Assembly: GCA_947095585.1 (NCBI GenBank) | Contig: OX352761.1 | Span: 81,471,267 to 81,535,266 of the forward strand | Source of the DNA: Nephrocerus scutellatus | Lineage: Eukaryota; Arthropoda; Insecta; Diptera; Pipunculidae | Length of the DNA: 64,000 nucleotides | Direction: 5' to 3' | Program-made: the position numbers and the translations under genes | Notes under the pieces: model-generated | Database searches by the model: none | What the model was told of the DNA's origin: nothing | What the model saw: only the letters and a program-made list of their open reading frames with translations | Shown: positions 51,643-63,447 of the stretch, piece after piece | How positions within the stretch are numbered: the first letter of the stretch is position 1 | How the letters are laid out: each line of letters starts with the position of its first letter

Positions 51643-52690
51643 TCTTTTTTTTTTTTTTTTATGTAGAGACTTATTGCCAAGGGATGACTCCCTGAATGAC
51701 TTACGTCACGGCAATAAGTTGGGCTAAGCCCTTTATTAAATTCAAAATAAAATAAAAATCGAAGGAATGTGATTTACAATATATTACATTCCTCACGTTT
51801 GTAGCCGGTTTCAATTTATTTTCTCAGAATTCTCCCTGATTCATTGGAAAAGCAATACGAAAAACGAACACGAATTTAGAACGACGCGAGTCCAAATACT
51901 TTTATCAATGAATCATGGTCAGGGAAAACTACAAAAAACCTTAACCAAGAAAATATTACAAATATTTAAAAAATATAAAAAATACTGATAAACAATTTTT
52001 TTTTTTTTTTATATATATAAAGAAACAACTTATGAATACTTTAACCATCATCCTTCAAGAAGTTGTTAACGGCTAATTTGAACGCCTGCAGATTATAAGA
52101 TTCTGGAAACACGTGTTCGACCAATTGATTCCACATCGAAGAGACTCTCGGAAAAAAGGAGGATTTAAAGTTTAAATTAAAAGTTTTAAGGCAAATCTAT
52201 GTTGATTGCACCTTAAACGAGTGTTGACGTTACTGAGAAAAGGCCCAGGAACTAGAGAACGGGTTTCTAAAGAACATTTACCGTTGTAAAATTTATAGAA
52301 AACAGATGAAGCTCCTACATTTCGTCTGTGCTCCAAAGTATCAAGAGACGAAGTAATGGTTACATCGTTTATCAAACGGATAACTCTATTCTGAACACCA
52401 TCAAGATGAACCAAATGCGATCTTGGAGCACCACCCCACACATATGAATTAAATTCTAAAATTGGTCTAACATAAGATTTATATAATCTTAACACTTCAG
52501 AGGGAGTGAAGTAGAAGTTACAACGTCTTATGAAGCCTAAACATTGGCTAGCTCTTTTTGAAACTTCATAAATACTTTTAAACCTAACAACTTAAGTGAA
52601 TCAGATCTCGCAATAGAGGTAAAATTAATAACAGGAGGAACATAATGTTGAGTTGTCATAAAATCATTTCTAATATCCTGTGAGTTTATA
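51643..52690 (-). mobile_element. 5'-truncated LINE with poly(A) end
   Basis: The minus strand ends in an A-run (plus T at 51643-51660), preceded by a 3' untranslated region whose ends form an inverted repeat: CTTATTGCCAAGGGA ... TAAGTCATTC ... GCCGTGACG. Upstream is a coding fragment (52495-52172): YKSYVRPILEFNSYVWGGAP, LDGVQNRVIRLI, LEHRRNVG. It carries the end of the RT region that the copies at 55.6-61.0 kb have lost. The 5' truncation and the poly(A) tail show insertion by target-primed reverse transcription into the integrase remnant. Confidence 0.8.
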
Positions 52691-53424
52691 GTATATTACA
52701 GAACGAGCAAGGAAAGTGGAGTTAATCGTGCGAGGTTGAACCTTGACGAACGAGGCGGTAGCCGAGTTCGGCAATCTAACGAGCACGATGAGCACTTTTC
52801 TGCAAGTCGTGTACGCTATTTTTCACGCGTGCAAACCGGTTTTTTTTCCTAAATCGAGAGAGAAGCAGAAATGTGAGAATGTGTGTTCGCTATGACTGCA
52901 GTAAATAACAAAGAAATGAATTTTTCACGCGTCCAAACCGGTTTTTCTGCTAAATCGAGAGAGAAGCAAAATATATTTTCACACGCCGATAGACGAAAGT
53001 GACTGTTTCGTACGCTATAAACTAGCCTCGAAAGTAGCCCATAGCAACACTAGTTATGTTATGATATAAACGTCTTTTGTTATTTACTACAATCTCAGCG
53101 AACACATTGCGCATGAGCAAGAATTCTCTTTTGTTTGTCATTTGTGATTTCTGCTTCTCTCTCGAATAAGCAGGAAAACCGGTTTGGACGCGTCAAAAAT
53201 TCATTTCTTTGTTATTTACTGCAGTCACAGCGAACACACATTCTCAAATTTCTGCTTCTCTCTCGATTTAGCAAAAAAACCGGTTTGGACGCGTGCAAAA
53301 TAGCGTACATGACTTGCAGAAAAGTGATCATCGTGCTCGTTAGATTGCCGAACTCGGCTACCGCCCCGTCAAGCTTCGACCTCGCACGATAAACTCCACT
53401 TTCCTTGCTCGTTCTGTAATATAC
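52691..53424. mobile_element. 734 bp foldback element with long inverted arms
   Basis: Arms of about 290 bp, beginning GTATATTACAGAACGAGCAA at 52691 and ending in its complement at 53424, flanked by TA on both sides. Within each arm a module with ACCGGTTT and CTAAATCGAGAGAGAAGC occurs twice. No open frame. TA flanks suggest the Tc1/mariner group but the ATAG..CTAT symmetry leaves the exact target duplication uncertain. Confidence 0.8.
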
Positions 53425-53429
53425 TATTT

Positions 53430-54362
53430 CCGTTTACCCAATATATCTTTGATTTCTTTAATATTTTCATAAGTTTATATTATTTGTGTATTAAATCTGT
53501 TGACAAGTGTCTAATATTTTAAAACGGTCGTCCTCAAACTTGAATGGGCACGAATTAACGAATTTTATTTTATTATTATGAATTTGTACGAATTCTTCCC
53601 CGGGGTCGGGGGCCCCATACAAATTTTTTTTTTTTAAATATCAATTTTTAACGCACTTCCTAAAACCCGATTTTCCTGAACTTTGTACACATGTGTATTT
53701 CCAGTGACGATACTTTCTTTACTCAAACTTGAATGGGCACGAATTTACGAATTTTATTTTATTATTATGAATTTGTACGAATTCTACCTTTAGATTTATA
53801 ATGGCCTGCATTGTTTACAAAATATTTTGTCCTATGATACCATCAACATTTTTTTTTAAAATGGTTAGTTTCACACATGTATTTTTTCACTTTGAATTCT
53901 TTTGATAATACTGTTATTATTTCATGTTCTACTTTTGTATGTCCGCTAAGCGATTTGAAGTATATTTGGTTCGTTAGTCTAACTCGTTTATATTGTGGTA
54001 ATTTTTTGTAATTTAATAATGATTGTGTTGATTCCGTATCTATTAAACACCTAATTTTACTTTTTCCTACGGTCTACGATAGAATTCTATTATCGGTAGA
54101 TAAGGTTCTTGTCCACCAATTTGAATATGAACTTGTTCGTCATTCTCTGACTGAATTTGGTCAACTTCCATCTACTCTGTTTTACCTGAATTGTCATGAA
54201 TTATCTCTTTTAAATCGTTCTTTTCCCAAAGTACCACAGTATGTATATTGCCTGTTATTTTGTCTAAATTGTCCAGAGTTTAAGTTGTGGTTTTGTCTAA
54301 ACTGACTAGAATACGCATTATTGTTAGGCCTAATTTGTCCGGAATTTAATTGAAATTTTTTT
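53430..54362 (-). pseudogene. Errantivirus gag end and protease fragment, broken
   Basis: On the minus strand the sequence from about 54350 encodes the asparagine/glutamine-rich gag C terminus (NSGQFRQNN type), then a protease-like region near 54060 with LIDTESTQSLL, where the glycine of the usual DTG is glutamate. More remnant follows to 53430. It is interrupted by a DINE-like scrap at 53596-53723 flanked by a 60 bp direct repeat. This lies between gag N-terminal sequence (62.3-63.1 kb) and integrase (51 kb) in the proper order for a minus-strand element. Confidence 0.7.
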
Positions 54363-55567
54363 AAATTCTCTATATTAACTTCGCGTGCACGTGGCTGACT
54401 GGCTGGGTGGCTGGGTGGCTGGCTGGCTGGCTGGCTGGTCAGATTTTCGGATCAATTTTTAACCCACTTCCCATAGCCCGATTTTATTGAAATTTTGCAC
54501 ACATGTATATTTCCGGTGACAATACTCGGACCACGCGGCTTCCATACAAATATTTTACAAAATTTACCTGATTTTTTTAAAATTTTACACAAATGTGTAT
54601 CTTCGATGGACAACACTTTCTGGAAAAATTTGAAAGTGATCGGGCCCCTGGGTCGGGGGGCACTCATACAAATTTTATGAAAAAAGTTCCCGATTTTCTT
54701 CAAATTTTATAAACATGTGTATCTCCGATGGACAAAACTTTTTGTAAAATTTTTGAAGCGATCGGGCCCCGGGATCGGGGGGCTCCCATACAAATTTTTT
54801 TTTTTTAAATATCAGTTTTTAACGCACTTCCTAAAACCCGATTTTCCTGAAATTTTGTACACATATGTATTTCCAGTGACGATACTTTCTTTAAAAATTT
54901 GGAAGTGATCGGGCCCCGGGTTCGTGGGGCTCCCATACAAATTTAAAATAAAAATTACCCGATTTTTTTCAAATTTTACACCCACACAATACTTTTTCTA
55001 AAATTTGGTAGTGTTCAGGCCCTGGGTTCGGCCGCAAGGCCCTTTTACATTTTTTTAATTTCTTATAGTGGCATCAGATACCATGACTGTATGCGGTGTG
55101 TGCTGCGCAGTCGGCTGCGCTGCATGGTTTTGGCGGTGGAGAGAGAGAGAGAAATCTTAGCTCACGCACAAATTAACCCAGCAAATGAAACGAGACATAT
55201 ATGTTTTATGCTTAATTCAACTTACTTACTTATTTACTGAATTGTATTTTTATTGATGTCGTTTTTTTTGTTGTCGATATCAACTTACAGATAGAACAAC
55301 GAGTTTTCACAATATTCTGCCATTTCGCGTTTTCATAAATTAGTTCAGAGCAGTCAAAGAGTTCTCAAGAAAAATGCTCGTGTTTGCTCAGAGTATGAGC
55401 GTGCTCTAAGAGCTTAGAATAAAATGATCTGAGCATCTGACATCTGATGTCAAATGTCTCTTTCGATGATTTTCTCCTACAAAAAAAAATTACCCATGAT
55501 AGAGGGGCTCCCATATCAATTTCTGCGATTAGAGAATTTAGATGAAAAATTTTAATTTTATGGGTTG
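54363..55567 (+). mobile_element. DINE-1-like element, long form (1.2 kb)
   Basis: AAATTCTCTATATTAACTTC at 54363, (GGCT)n, four to five 120 bp repeats, core module GTGCGGTGTGTGCTGCGCAG, TATGGGTTG at 55567 and nine T. Confidence 0.88.
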
Positions 55568-58036
55568 TTTTTTTTTAATTTAAAGTTGTCATTTATATGC
55601 CGTCGCAACAAACACAGCAATAATTGCAATTATTGAACAACAACAAAAACCGGTTCTCGTGTGCCAATAATTATTAGTGCAAAGTGCAGTGTGTGGTTCC
55701 GTTCGTCCCATCCTCAACAGCTAAACTAAATAATTTGGAAAATTATGTTGTTGTATGCTTGCATACGCAATGTAATGATCTAATTCTTTTGTAATTAAAT
55801 AACGGATTGTGTTTGTGTTTGTTTCTTTTGGTGATTTAACTCATTTTATCGTGAAGGCATAACACTGGCGACATTTTGTGTTGATAATCCATTTTGAGAC
55901 ATACTCTTCTCAATTCGGTTAAAGGAAGCGGTAAGTTGTGTTTTGTGTGTTTGTTTTTTTGTAGTTATGTGTTAATTAAGAGTGGATCTCAGCAACATAC
56001 GTGGGCTGAAACTCAGGTGTTTGATAATTCTGTTGTATCGGAATTTAATCTGCCTGGGTATAGCTTGGTGCCATTATTTTTCTCTCGACGCGAACTCGCA
56101 ATCTATGTCCGGAGTGATGTTGTGTTTCAGCTTTTGCCTCAATTTAGCCAAAGTTCCAAACCGGAATTCAATTTCATTTGGCTCAAAGTTAAGGTACAAG
56201 AGCGCAACATCTACTACTGTTTCCTTTACAGAAGCCTCCACTTAGACAGTGTTTCTACCAAGAGTGAGGTTGATGCACTGTCTGATTCAATCTTAAGAAT
56301 TGACACACAACATGAAATCGTTATTGCGGGCGATTTCAATGTACACAATTCTGGGTGGCTTCGCCATTCTGACCAGACAACACCCGAAGGAAGGTGTGTT
56401 GAGCTATTCGCTGAGTTTAATTACCTTACTCAGCTTGTAAATGAGCCTACCCGAATACCTGACATTTCATATCATTCCGCAAACACCCTTGACTTGTTCA
56501 TTACCTCTCGTCCTAATAAATACTCCGTCAATGTATTATCGCCTCTAGGCTCGTCAGGCCATTGTGTAGTATCAGCTAATTTCTCGATAATAAACCACAT
56601 AGTTAGAGAAAAAATTCCAAAAAAATAGTATGGCAATACGAGAAAGCCAATTGGACGGCCTTAACAACTTCTTTGGGAGAATTAACTGGTCGCTATTTTT
56701 TCGCGATAGCAACGTGGATGCCGCTGATGCAATCAAAAACATCATTCTTATTATTATGAGAATAAGTCTATCCAATCAAAGGAAGATGGATGGTATGACT
56801 TGAGCTGTAAAGAGGCTTCTAAGATTAGAGAGGTATGCTTTCGGTTTTATACAGCAAACCCTACCGAGGAAAACCGAAAAAAGTTTAAACGAGCAAGAAA
56901 TGATTGCAATGACCATCTTCGGCGAGTCAAATTCGCCTTCGACCAAAAATTAAGGCAAAAAATACTACAATGTCCCAAAGGTAATAAAAATTTCTGTTCT
57001 TTCGTGAAAAGAATCAAAAATACAGCCTCCTCGTCGATTGCAACGCTCATTTATAATGACATTCCAGTTGTCAGCTCTATAAACAAGGCCACTCTGTTTG
57101 CTGCAGCTAGCTCCACGCTTCCAGATTGTGCATTGCTGCCTCCTGCACATTATTGAACACTCTATGGGACAGATATTCATTCGTACTCGTGCAGTTGCTA
57201 GAGTTTAAAACGATCTCAACACTCACAAATACGCTGGGCTAGATGGTATTTCCCCATTAGTCCTGAAGAGGTGTTCTTCCAAGCTGGCATTACCATTACG
57301 TAAGCTTTTCCATCTATCCTATTCTTCTGGACTCTTCCCGAGAAGTTGGAAAACAGCATTTGTCCAGCCCATACCAAAAAAAGGCGAGCCGTCGTCTCCT
57401 TCTTCGTACCGACCCATAGCACTTACATCCATTCTTTCCAAGGTCATGGAAACGCTGATCAATTATCAGCTTAAGAAATATCTTGAAACCAACGAAATCC
57501 TTAGTGACCGGCAGTATGGATTTCGTGGGCAACGTTCTACTGGTGATTTGATGGTATATCTTACCGGACAGTGGAACCGGTCTTTGCATCATTTTGGAGA
57601 AAGCAAAACTGTTGCACTCGATATTTCTAAGGCATTTGACAGAGTTTGGCATCAGGCTCTTTTGTCTAAAATGCGTGCGTGCGTGCGATGAAAAACTGCT
57701 TCATTGGATAAGTAGCTATCTTTTAGACCGATCAATTCAAGTTGTTTTGGACGGTTTCAAGTCTAAAGTTCATTACTTAAATGACGTTCCCCAGGGCTCT
57801 GTTTTGCACCCGACTCTCTTTCTCATTTTTATTAATGATCTCTTATCTGTAAAGCATTTGGACTCGCGTCGTTTTATTTTCGTGATCGTTTTTCCGTATG
57901 GCTTTTTTCAATGAATCAGGGAGAATTTCGAGAAAATAAATCGAAACCGGCTACAAACGTGAGGAATGTGAAATATTCTATATCACATTTCTTCGATTTC
58001 ATTTTTAATTTTAATAAAGGGTTTAGCTTATTTTTA
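55568..58036 (+). mobile_element. LINE copy 1, with endonuclease and RT in broken frames
   Basis: Begins with a 5' region (AACAACAACAAAAACCGG..., CGTTCGTCCCATCCTCAACAG) and ends with a 3' region (ATCGAAACCGGCTACAAACG, CACATTTCTTCGATTTC). Frames: endonuclease within 55894-56628 (GDFNVHNSGWLRHS, the catalytic GDFN, and LGSSGHCVVS), a linker segment 56800-57156, RT start at 57446-57691 (DRQYGFRGQRSTGDL and LDISKAFDRVWH) and RT continuation 57690-57915 (HWISSYLLDRSIQVV, NDVPQGSV, FINDLL). The YxDD box and the C terminus are missing: after FINDLL the sequence goes straight to the 3' region. An expanded GCGT repeat at 57672 breaks the RT frame. Confidence 0.85.
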
Positions 58037-58544
58037 AAATTCTCTATATTAACTTCACTTGCCTGTGGCACGTCTTTCGGACGTCTGTCGGTCGTCGTGG
58101 AATCTTACGATCAATTTTTAATCCACTTCACATGGCCCAAATTAACCCAGCAAATGAAACGAGACATATATGTTTTATGCTTAATTCAACTTACTTACTT
58201 ATTTACTGAATTGTATTTTTATTGATGTCGTTTTTTTTGTTGTCGATATCAACTTACAGATAGAACAACGAGTTTTCACAATATTCTGCCATTTCGCGTT
58301 TTCATAAATTAGTTCAGAGCAGTCAAAGAGTTCTCAAGAAAAATGCTCGTGTTTGCTCAGAGTATGAGCGTGCTCTAAGAGCTTAGAATAAAATGATCTG
58401 AGCATTTTAAAATCTGACATCTGATGTCAAATGTCTCTTTCGATGATTTTCTCCTACAAAAAAAAATTACCCATGATAGAGGGGCTCCCATATCAATTTC
58501 TGCGATTAGAGAATTTAGATGAACAATTTTAATTTTATGGGTTG
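58037..58544 (+). mobile_element. DINE-1-like element, recombinant, between the two LINE copies
   Basis: The 5' end is AAATTCTCTATATTAACTTC at 58037. At 58138 the sequence passes from ATGGCCC to AAATTAACCCAGC, skipping the 120 bp repeats present in the copy at 61014. This is the tandem-duplication junction. It ends TATGGGTTG at 58544. Confidence 0.85.
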
Positions 58545-61013
58545 TTTTTTTTTAATTTAAAGTTGTCATTTATATGCCGTCGCAACAAACACAGCAATAA
58601 TTGCAATTATTGAACAACAACAAAAACCGGTTCTCGTGTGCCAATAATTATTAGTGCAAAGTGCAGTGTGTGGTTCCGTTCGTCCCATCCTCAACAGCTA
58701 AACTAAATAATTTGGAAAATTATGTTGTTGTATGCTTGCATACGCAATGTAATGATCTAATTCTTTTGTAATTAAATAACGGATTGTGTTTGTGTTTGTT
58801 TCTTTTGGTGATTTAACTCATTTTATCGTGAAGGCATAACACTGGCGACATTTTGTGTTGATAATCCATTTTGAGACATACTCTTCTCAATTCGGTTAAA
58901 GGAAGCGGTAAGTTGTGTTTTGTGTGTTTGTTTTTTTGTAGTTATGTGTTAATTAAGAGTGGATCTCAGCAACATACGTGGGCTGAAACTCAGGTGTTTG
59001 ATAATTCTGTTGTATCGGAATTTAATCTGCCTGGGTATAGCTTGGTGCCATTATTTTTCTCTCGACGCGAACTCGCAATCTATGTCCGGAGTGATGTTGT
59101 GTTTCAGCTTTTGCCTCAATTTAGCCAAAGTTCCAAACCGGAATTCAATTTCATTTGGCTCAAAGTTAAGGTACAAGAGCGCAACATCTACTACTGTTTC
59201 CTTTACAGAAGCCTCCACTTAGACAGTGTTTCTACCAAGAGTGAGGTTGATGCACTGTCTGATTCAATCTTAAGAATTGACACACAACATGAAATCGTTA
59301 TTGCGGGCGATTTCAATGTACACAATTCTGGGTGGCTTCGCCATTCTGACCAGACAACACCCGAAGGAAGGTGTGTTGAGTTATTCGCTGAGTTTAATTA
59401 CCTTACTCAGCTTGTAAATGAGCCTACCCGAATACCTGACATTTCATATCATTCCGCAAACACCCTTGACTTGTTCATTACCTCTCGTCCTAATAAATAC
59501 TCCGTCAATGTATTATCGCCTCTAGGCTCGTCAGGCCATTGTGTAGTATCAGCTAATTTCTCGATAATAAACCACATAGTTAGAGAAAAAATTCCAAAAA
59601 AATAGTATGGCAATACGAGAAAGCCAATTGGACGGCCTTAACAACTTCTTTGGGAGAATTAACTGGTCGCTATTTTTTCGCGATAGCAACGTGGATGCCG
59701 CTGATGCAATCAAAAACATCATTCTTATTATTATGAGAATAAGTCTATCCAATCAAAGGAAGATGGATGGTATGACTTGAGCTGTAAAGAGGCTTCTAAG
59801 ATTAGAGAGGTATGCTTTCGGTTTTATACAGCAAACCCTACCGAGGAAAACCGAAAAAAGTTTAAACGAGCAAGAAATGATTGCAATGACCATCTTCGGC
59901 GAGTCAAATTCGCCTTCGACCAAAAATTAAGGCAAAAAATACTACAATGTCCCAAAGGTAGTAAAAATTTCTGTTCTTTCGTGAAAAGAATCAAAAATAC
60001 AGCCTCCTCGTCGATTGCAACGCTAATTTATAATGACATTCCAGTTGTCAGCTCTATAAACAAGGCCACTCTGTTTGCTGCAGCTAGCTCCACGCTTCCA
60101 GATTGTGCATTGCTGCCTCCTGCACATTATTGAACACTCTATGGGACAGATATTCATTCGTACTCGTGCAGTTGCTAGAGTTTAAAACGATCTCAACACT
60201 CACAAATACGCTGGGCTAGATGGTATTTCCCCATTAGTCCTGAAGAGGTGTTCTTCCAAGCTGGCATTACCATTACGTAAGCTTTTCCATCTATCCTATT
60301 CTTCTGGACTCTTCCCGAGAAGTTGGAAAACAGCATTTGTCCAGCCCATACCCAAAAAAGGCGAGCCGTCGTCTCCTTCTTCGTACCGACCCATAGCACT
60401 TACATCCATTCTTTCCAAGGTCATGGAAACGCTAATCAATTATCAGCTTAAGAAATATCTTGAAACCAACGAAATCCTTAGTGACCGGCAGTATGGATTT
60501 CGTGGGCAACGTTCTACTGGTGATTTGATGGTATATCTTACCGGACAGTGGAACCGGTCTTTGCATCATTTTGGAGAAAGCAAAACTGTTGCACTCGATA
60601 TTTCTAAGGCATTTGACAGAGTTTGGCATCAGGCTCTTTTGTCTAAAATGCGTGCGTGCGTGCGATGAAAAACTGCTGCATTGGATAAGTAGCTATCTTT
60701 TAGACCGATCAATTCAAGTTGTTTTGGACGGTTTCAAGTCTAAAGTTCATTACTTAAATGACGTTCCCCAGGGCTCTGTTTTGCACCCGACTCTCTTTCT
60801 CATTTTTATTAATGATCTCTTATCTGTAAAGCATTTGGACTCGCGTCGTTTTATTTTCGTGATCGTTTTTCCGTATGGCTTTTTTCAATGAATCAGGGAG
60901 AATTTCGAGAAAATAAATCGAAACCGGCTACAAACGTGAGGAATGTGAAATATTCTATATCACATTTCTTCGATTTCATTTTTAATTTTAATAAAGGGTT
61001 TAGCTTATTTTTA
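58545..61013 (+). mobile_element. LINE copy 2, tandem duplicate of copy 1
   Basis: Offset from copy 1 by 2977 bases. I noticed only about six substitutions over roughly 2.5 kb, for example GTAATAAAAA versus GTAGTAAAAA near 59960 and CTGATCAATT versus CTAATCAATT near 60434. It carries the same RT deletion and the same broken frames: endonuclease 58871-59605, RT 60423-60891. Confidence 0.85.
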
Positions 61014-62239
61014 AAATTCTCTATATTAACTTCACTTGCCTGTGGCACGTCTGTCGGACGTCTGTCGGTCGTCGTGGAATCTTACGATTAATTTTTAATC
61101 CACTTCACATGGCCCGATTTTATTGAAATTTTGCACACATGTGTATTTCCGGAGACAACACTTTCTTTTAAATTTTGAGACCCCTCGGGCCGCGGGGTCG
61201 GGGGGCTCCCATACAAAAATTTTATACAAATGTGTATCTCCGATGGAAAACTATTTTTGTAAAATTTTTGGAGAGATCGGTCCCCTGGGTCGGGGGGCAC
61301 CCATACATATTTAATGAAAAAAGTTGCCGATTTTCTTCAAATTTTATACGCATGTGTATGTCCGATGGACAAAACTTTTTGTAAAATTTTTGAAGCGATC
61401 GGGCCTCGGGGTCGGGGGGCTCCCATACAATTTTTTTTTTAATTATCAATTTTTAACGCACTTCCTAAGGTCCGATTTTTCTGAAATATTGTACACATGT
61501 GTATTTCTAGTGACAATACTTTCGTTTAAAATTTGGAAGTAATCGGGCCCCGGGTTCGTGGGGCTCCCATACAAATTTAAAATAAAAATTACCCGATTTT
61601 TTTCAAATTTTACACACATGTGTATACCCAATAATCAATACTTTTTATAAAATTTGGTCCCGGGTTCGGCCGCAAGGCCCTTATAAATTTTTTTTAAATA
61701 TCTATACTGGCATCAGATATTCATCGCACCGTCGTACTCTAATGACTGTGTGCGGTGTGTGCTGCGCAGTCGGCTGTGCTGCATGGTTTTGGTGGAGAGA
61801 GAGAGAGAGAAAAATCTTAGCTCACGCACAAATGAATCCAGCAAATGAAACGAGACATAAATGTTTTATGCTTAATTCAACTTACATACTTATTTACTAA
61901 ATTTTATTTTTATTGATGTCGTTTTTTGTTGTCGATAACAACTTACAGATATTACAACAACTTTTCACAATATTCTCTCAATTCGCGTTTTCATAAATTA
62001 GTTCAGAGCAGTCAAAGAGTTCTCATGATAAATGTTCGTGTTTCTTATTTGCTCAGAGTATGAGCGTGCTCCAAGTGCTCAGAATAAAATGATCTGAGCA
62101 TTTTCAATTTTAACATCTGATGTCAAATGTCTCTTTCGATGATTTTCTCCTACAATAAAAAAAAAATGGCCCAGGATCGAGGGGCTCTCATATCAATTTC
62201 TGCGATTAGAGAATTTAGATGAAAAATTTTTATGGGTTG
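61014..62239 (+). mobile_element. DINE-1-like element, long form
   Basis: AAATTCTCTATATTAACTTC at 61014, (GTCG)n, four to five 120 bp repeats, core module GTGTGCGGTGTGTGCTGCGC, (GA)n, and ATGGGTTG at 62239. Confidence 0.88.
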
Positions 62240-62261
62240 TTTTTTTTATTATTATTGTTAT

Positions 62262-62320
62262 TATTTATTATTGCCGTGGCGCCGCAAGTCATTCAGGGAG
62301 TTTTCCCTTGGCAATAAGTT
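62262..62320 (-). repeat. LINE 3' tail scrap
   Basis: CTTATTGCCAAGGGAAAACT, then TCCCTGAATGACTTGCG and GGCAATAA on the minus strand, preceded on plus by an (ATT)-rich tail. Matches the inverted-repeat 3' end at 51661-51720. Confidence 0.7.
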
Positions 62321-63143
62321 TAAATATATATATCCCGATAACATTTGTAAATTTTGTTCGTTTCTATTATATTTTCTGTCATAACTTTTGTTGTAACTTT
62401 TTTCGCTTTTAATCACTCCCGACTCTTCTAATATAAAGTATGCGTCTCTTAAATTTGTTATATTTATACTCAAAATTATACTTGATAATTTTGGGTGCAA
62501 CCCATTTAAAAATGATTTTAAAATTACAGACTCATTTATTGAGGATGAAAACTCTACAGGCTTACAAATGTCGAATTCATACTTGTCGTATTTAATTTCT
62601 CAAGAATGGATTTAAGTTTTTCATAAAACTCACTTACATTTTAAATATTTTTCATGTTCATTGCTTGGAAATACATATTAGGTATGATATGTTTCTCTAA
62701 CTCCAAAGTTTGTTATGAGATCCTCCTTCACTTGTGCCCACGTTGGGTTTGGCCCTAATGTCCTGATTGCGTAAAGTGCTGCTCAGTACATTTCTTTTGT
62801 AGACGTATTCATATAACGGTGGGTTTTCCTGGAATAGAGGCAAGATCATCTCCACTTCTCTGATGAATGATAAATTTGCTGCTTCCTTCATCAGTTCGCT
62901 GACCGATAATTGAAAGCTGGCTTGTTGTTGATGTTGGGTTAGAAGAGAAGCTGCTGCTTCTGCTGATGTTATTGTTGGTCCCATTTTTCCTTTGTCTTTT
63001 TTGTACAAATTATATGGTGATGGTGAGTACTTCGAATGGCTTTTATCTTCCTTCGGCAAATGTTTGAATTTTAAATTCAATAAGTGAGACTTTTTTTTAT
63101 AACTACTTGAGCTAAAGTCTACTTTTTTTGTTTTGAGTTCCAA
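62321..63143 (-). pseudogene. Errantivirus gag, 5' part
   Basis: The clean frame 63143-62697 (148 codons) begins with lysine-rich residues then reads VSELMKEAANLSFIREVEMI and LRNQDIRAKPNVG, a gag N-terminal domain. A further segment 62500-62330 in another frame gives HPKLSSIILSINITNLRDAY and FILEESGVIKS, the gag C-terminal region of the same class. Frames between them are broken. It lies downstream (minus) of the primer site and LTR, so this is the 5' end of the dispersed provirus. Confidence 0.75.
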
Positions 63144-63436
63144 CTTGTTTTTTCAGTCTTAACTTTTTGGAGTTCATTTTTTTTTGAGTTTACATTTTAA
63201 CACTTTAAAATAAAACTTCACGATTTTTTTTACTAAAGAAAAGACTAACAAAAAACTTTTAAAAAACTTTAAAAAGACCACTCGTTAGAGTTAAACTCCA
63301 CGATTTGTTTTTTTTAAACAGAACGATTGTTCAAAATTTAACTTACGTTTAATTTAACGACTTTCTTTCTTTTATTTTAAACTTTCAATGGTTTGAAGGT
63401 TCTTTTAATTTTTTCTCTCTTTTGAGCTTAACTCCA
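63144..63436 (-). other. 5' leader of the errantivirus
   Basis: Untranslated sequence with three copies of a 'taaactccacga' phrase (near 63213, 63292 and 63428), resembling part of the primer region in repeat. Confidence 0.55.
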
Positions 63437-63447
63437 CGACTGCGCCA
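63437..63447 (-). other. Errantivirus primer binding site, serine tRNA type
   Basis: TGGCGCAGTCG on the minus strand, directly after the LTR. This is the tRNA-Ser type site used by 17.6/297-like elements. Confidence 0.7.

Larger units (their letters stand above)
55172..61118 (+). repeat. Recent tandem duplication of about 2.97 kb (two units)
   Basis: Unit 1 is about 55172-58138 and unit 2 about 58139-61118. Breakpoints lie inside the two DINE-like elements (54363-55567 and 61014-62239), so unequal recombination or template switching between them is likely. A 10 base difference (ATTTTAAAATCTGAC-type) at about 58404 is the only length change I noticed. Confidence 0.85.

Noticed and set aside
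54452..54908. Open frames with KPRGP/GPRGRG-like repeats in many DINE copies
   Set aside because: All derive from the 120 bp non-coding minisatellite.
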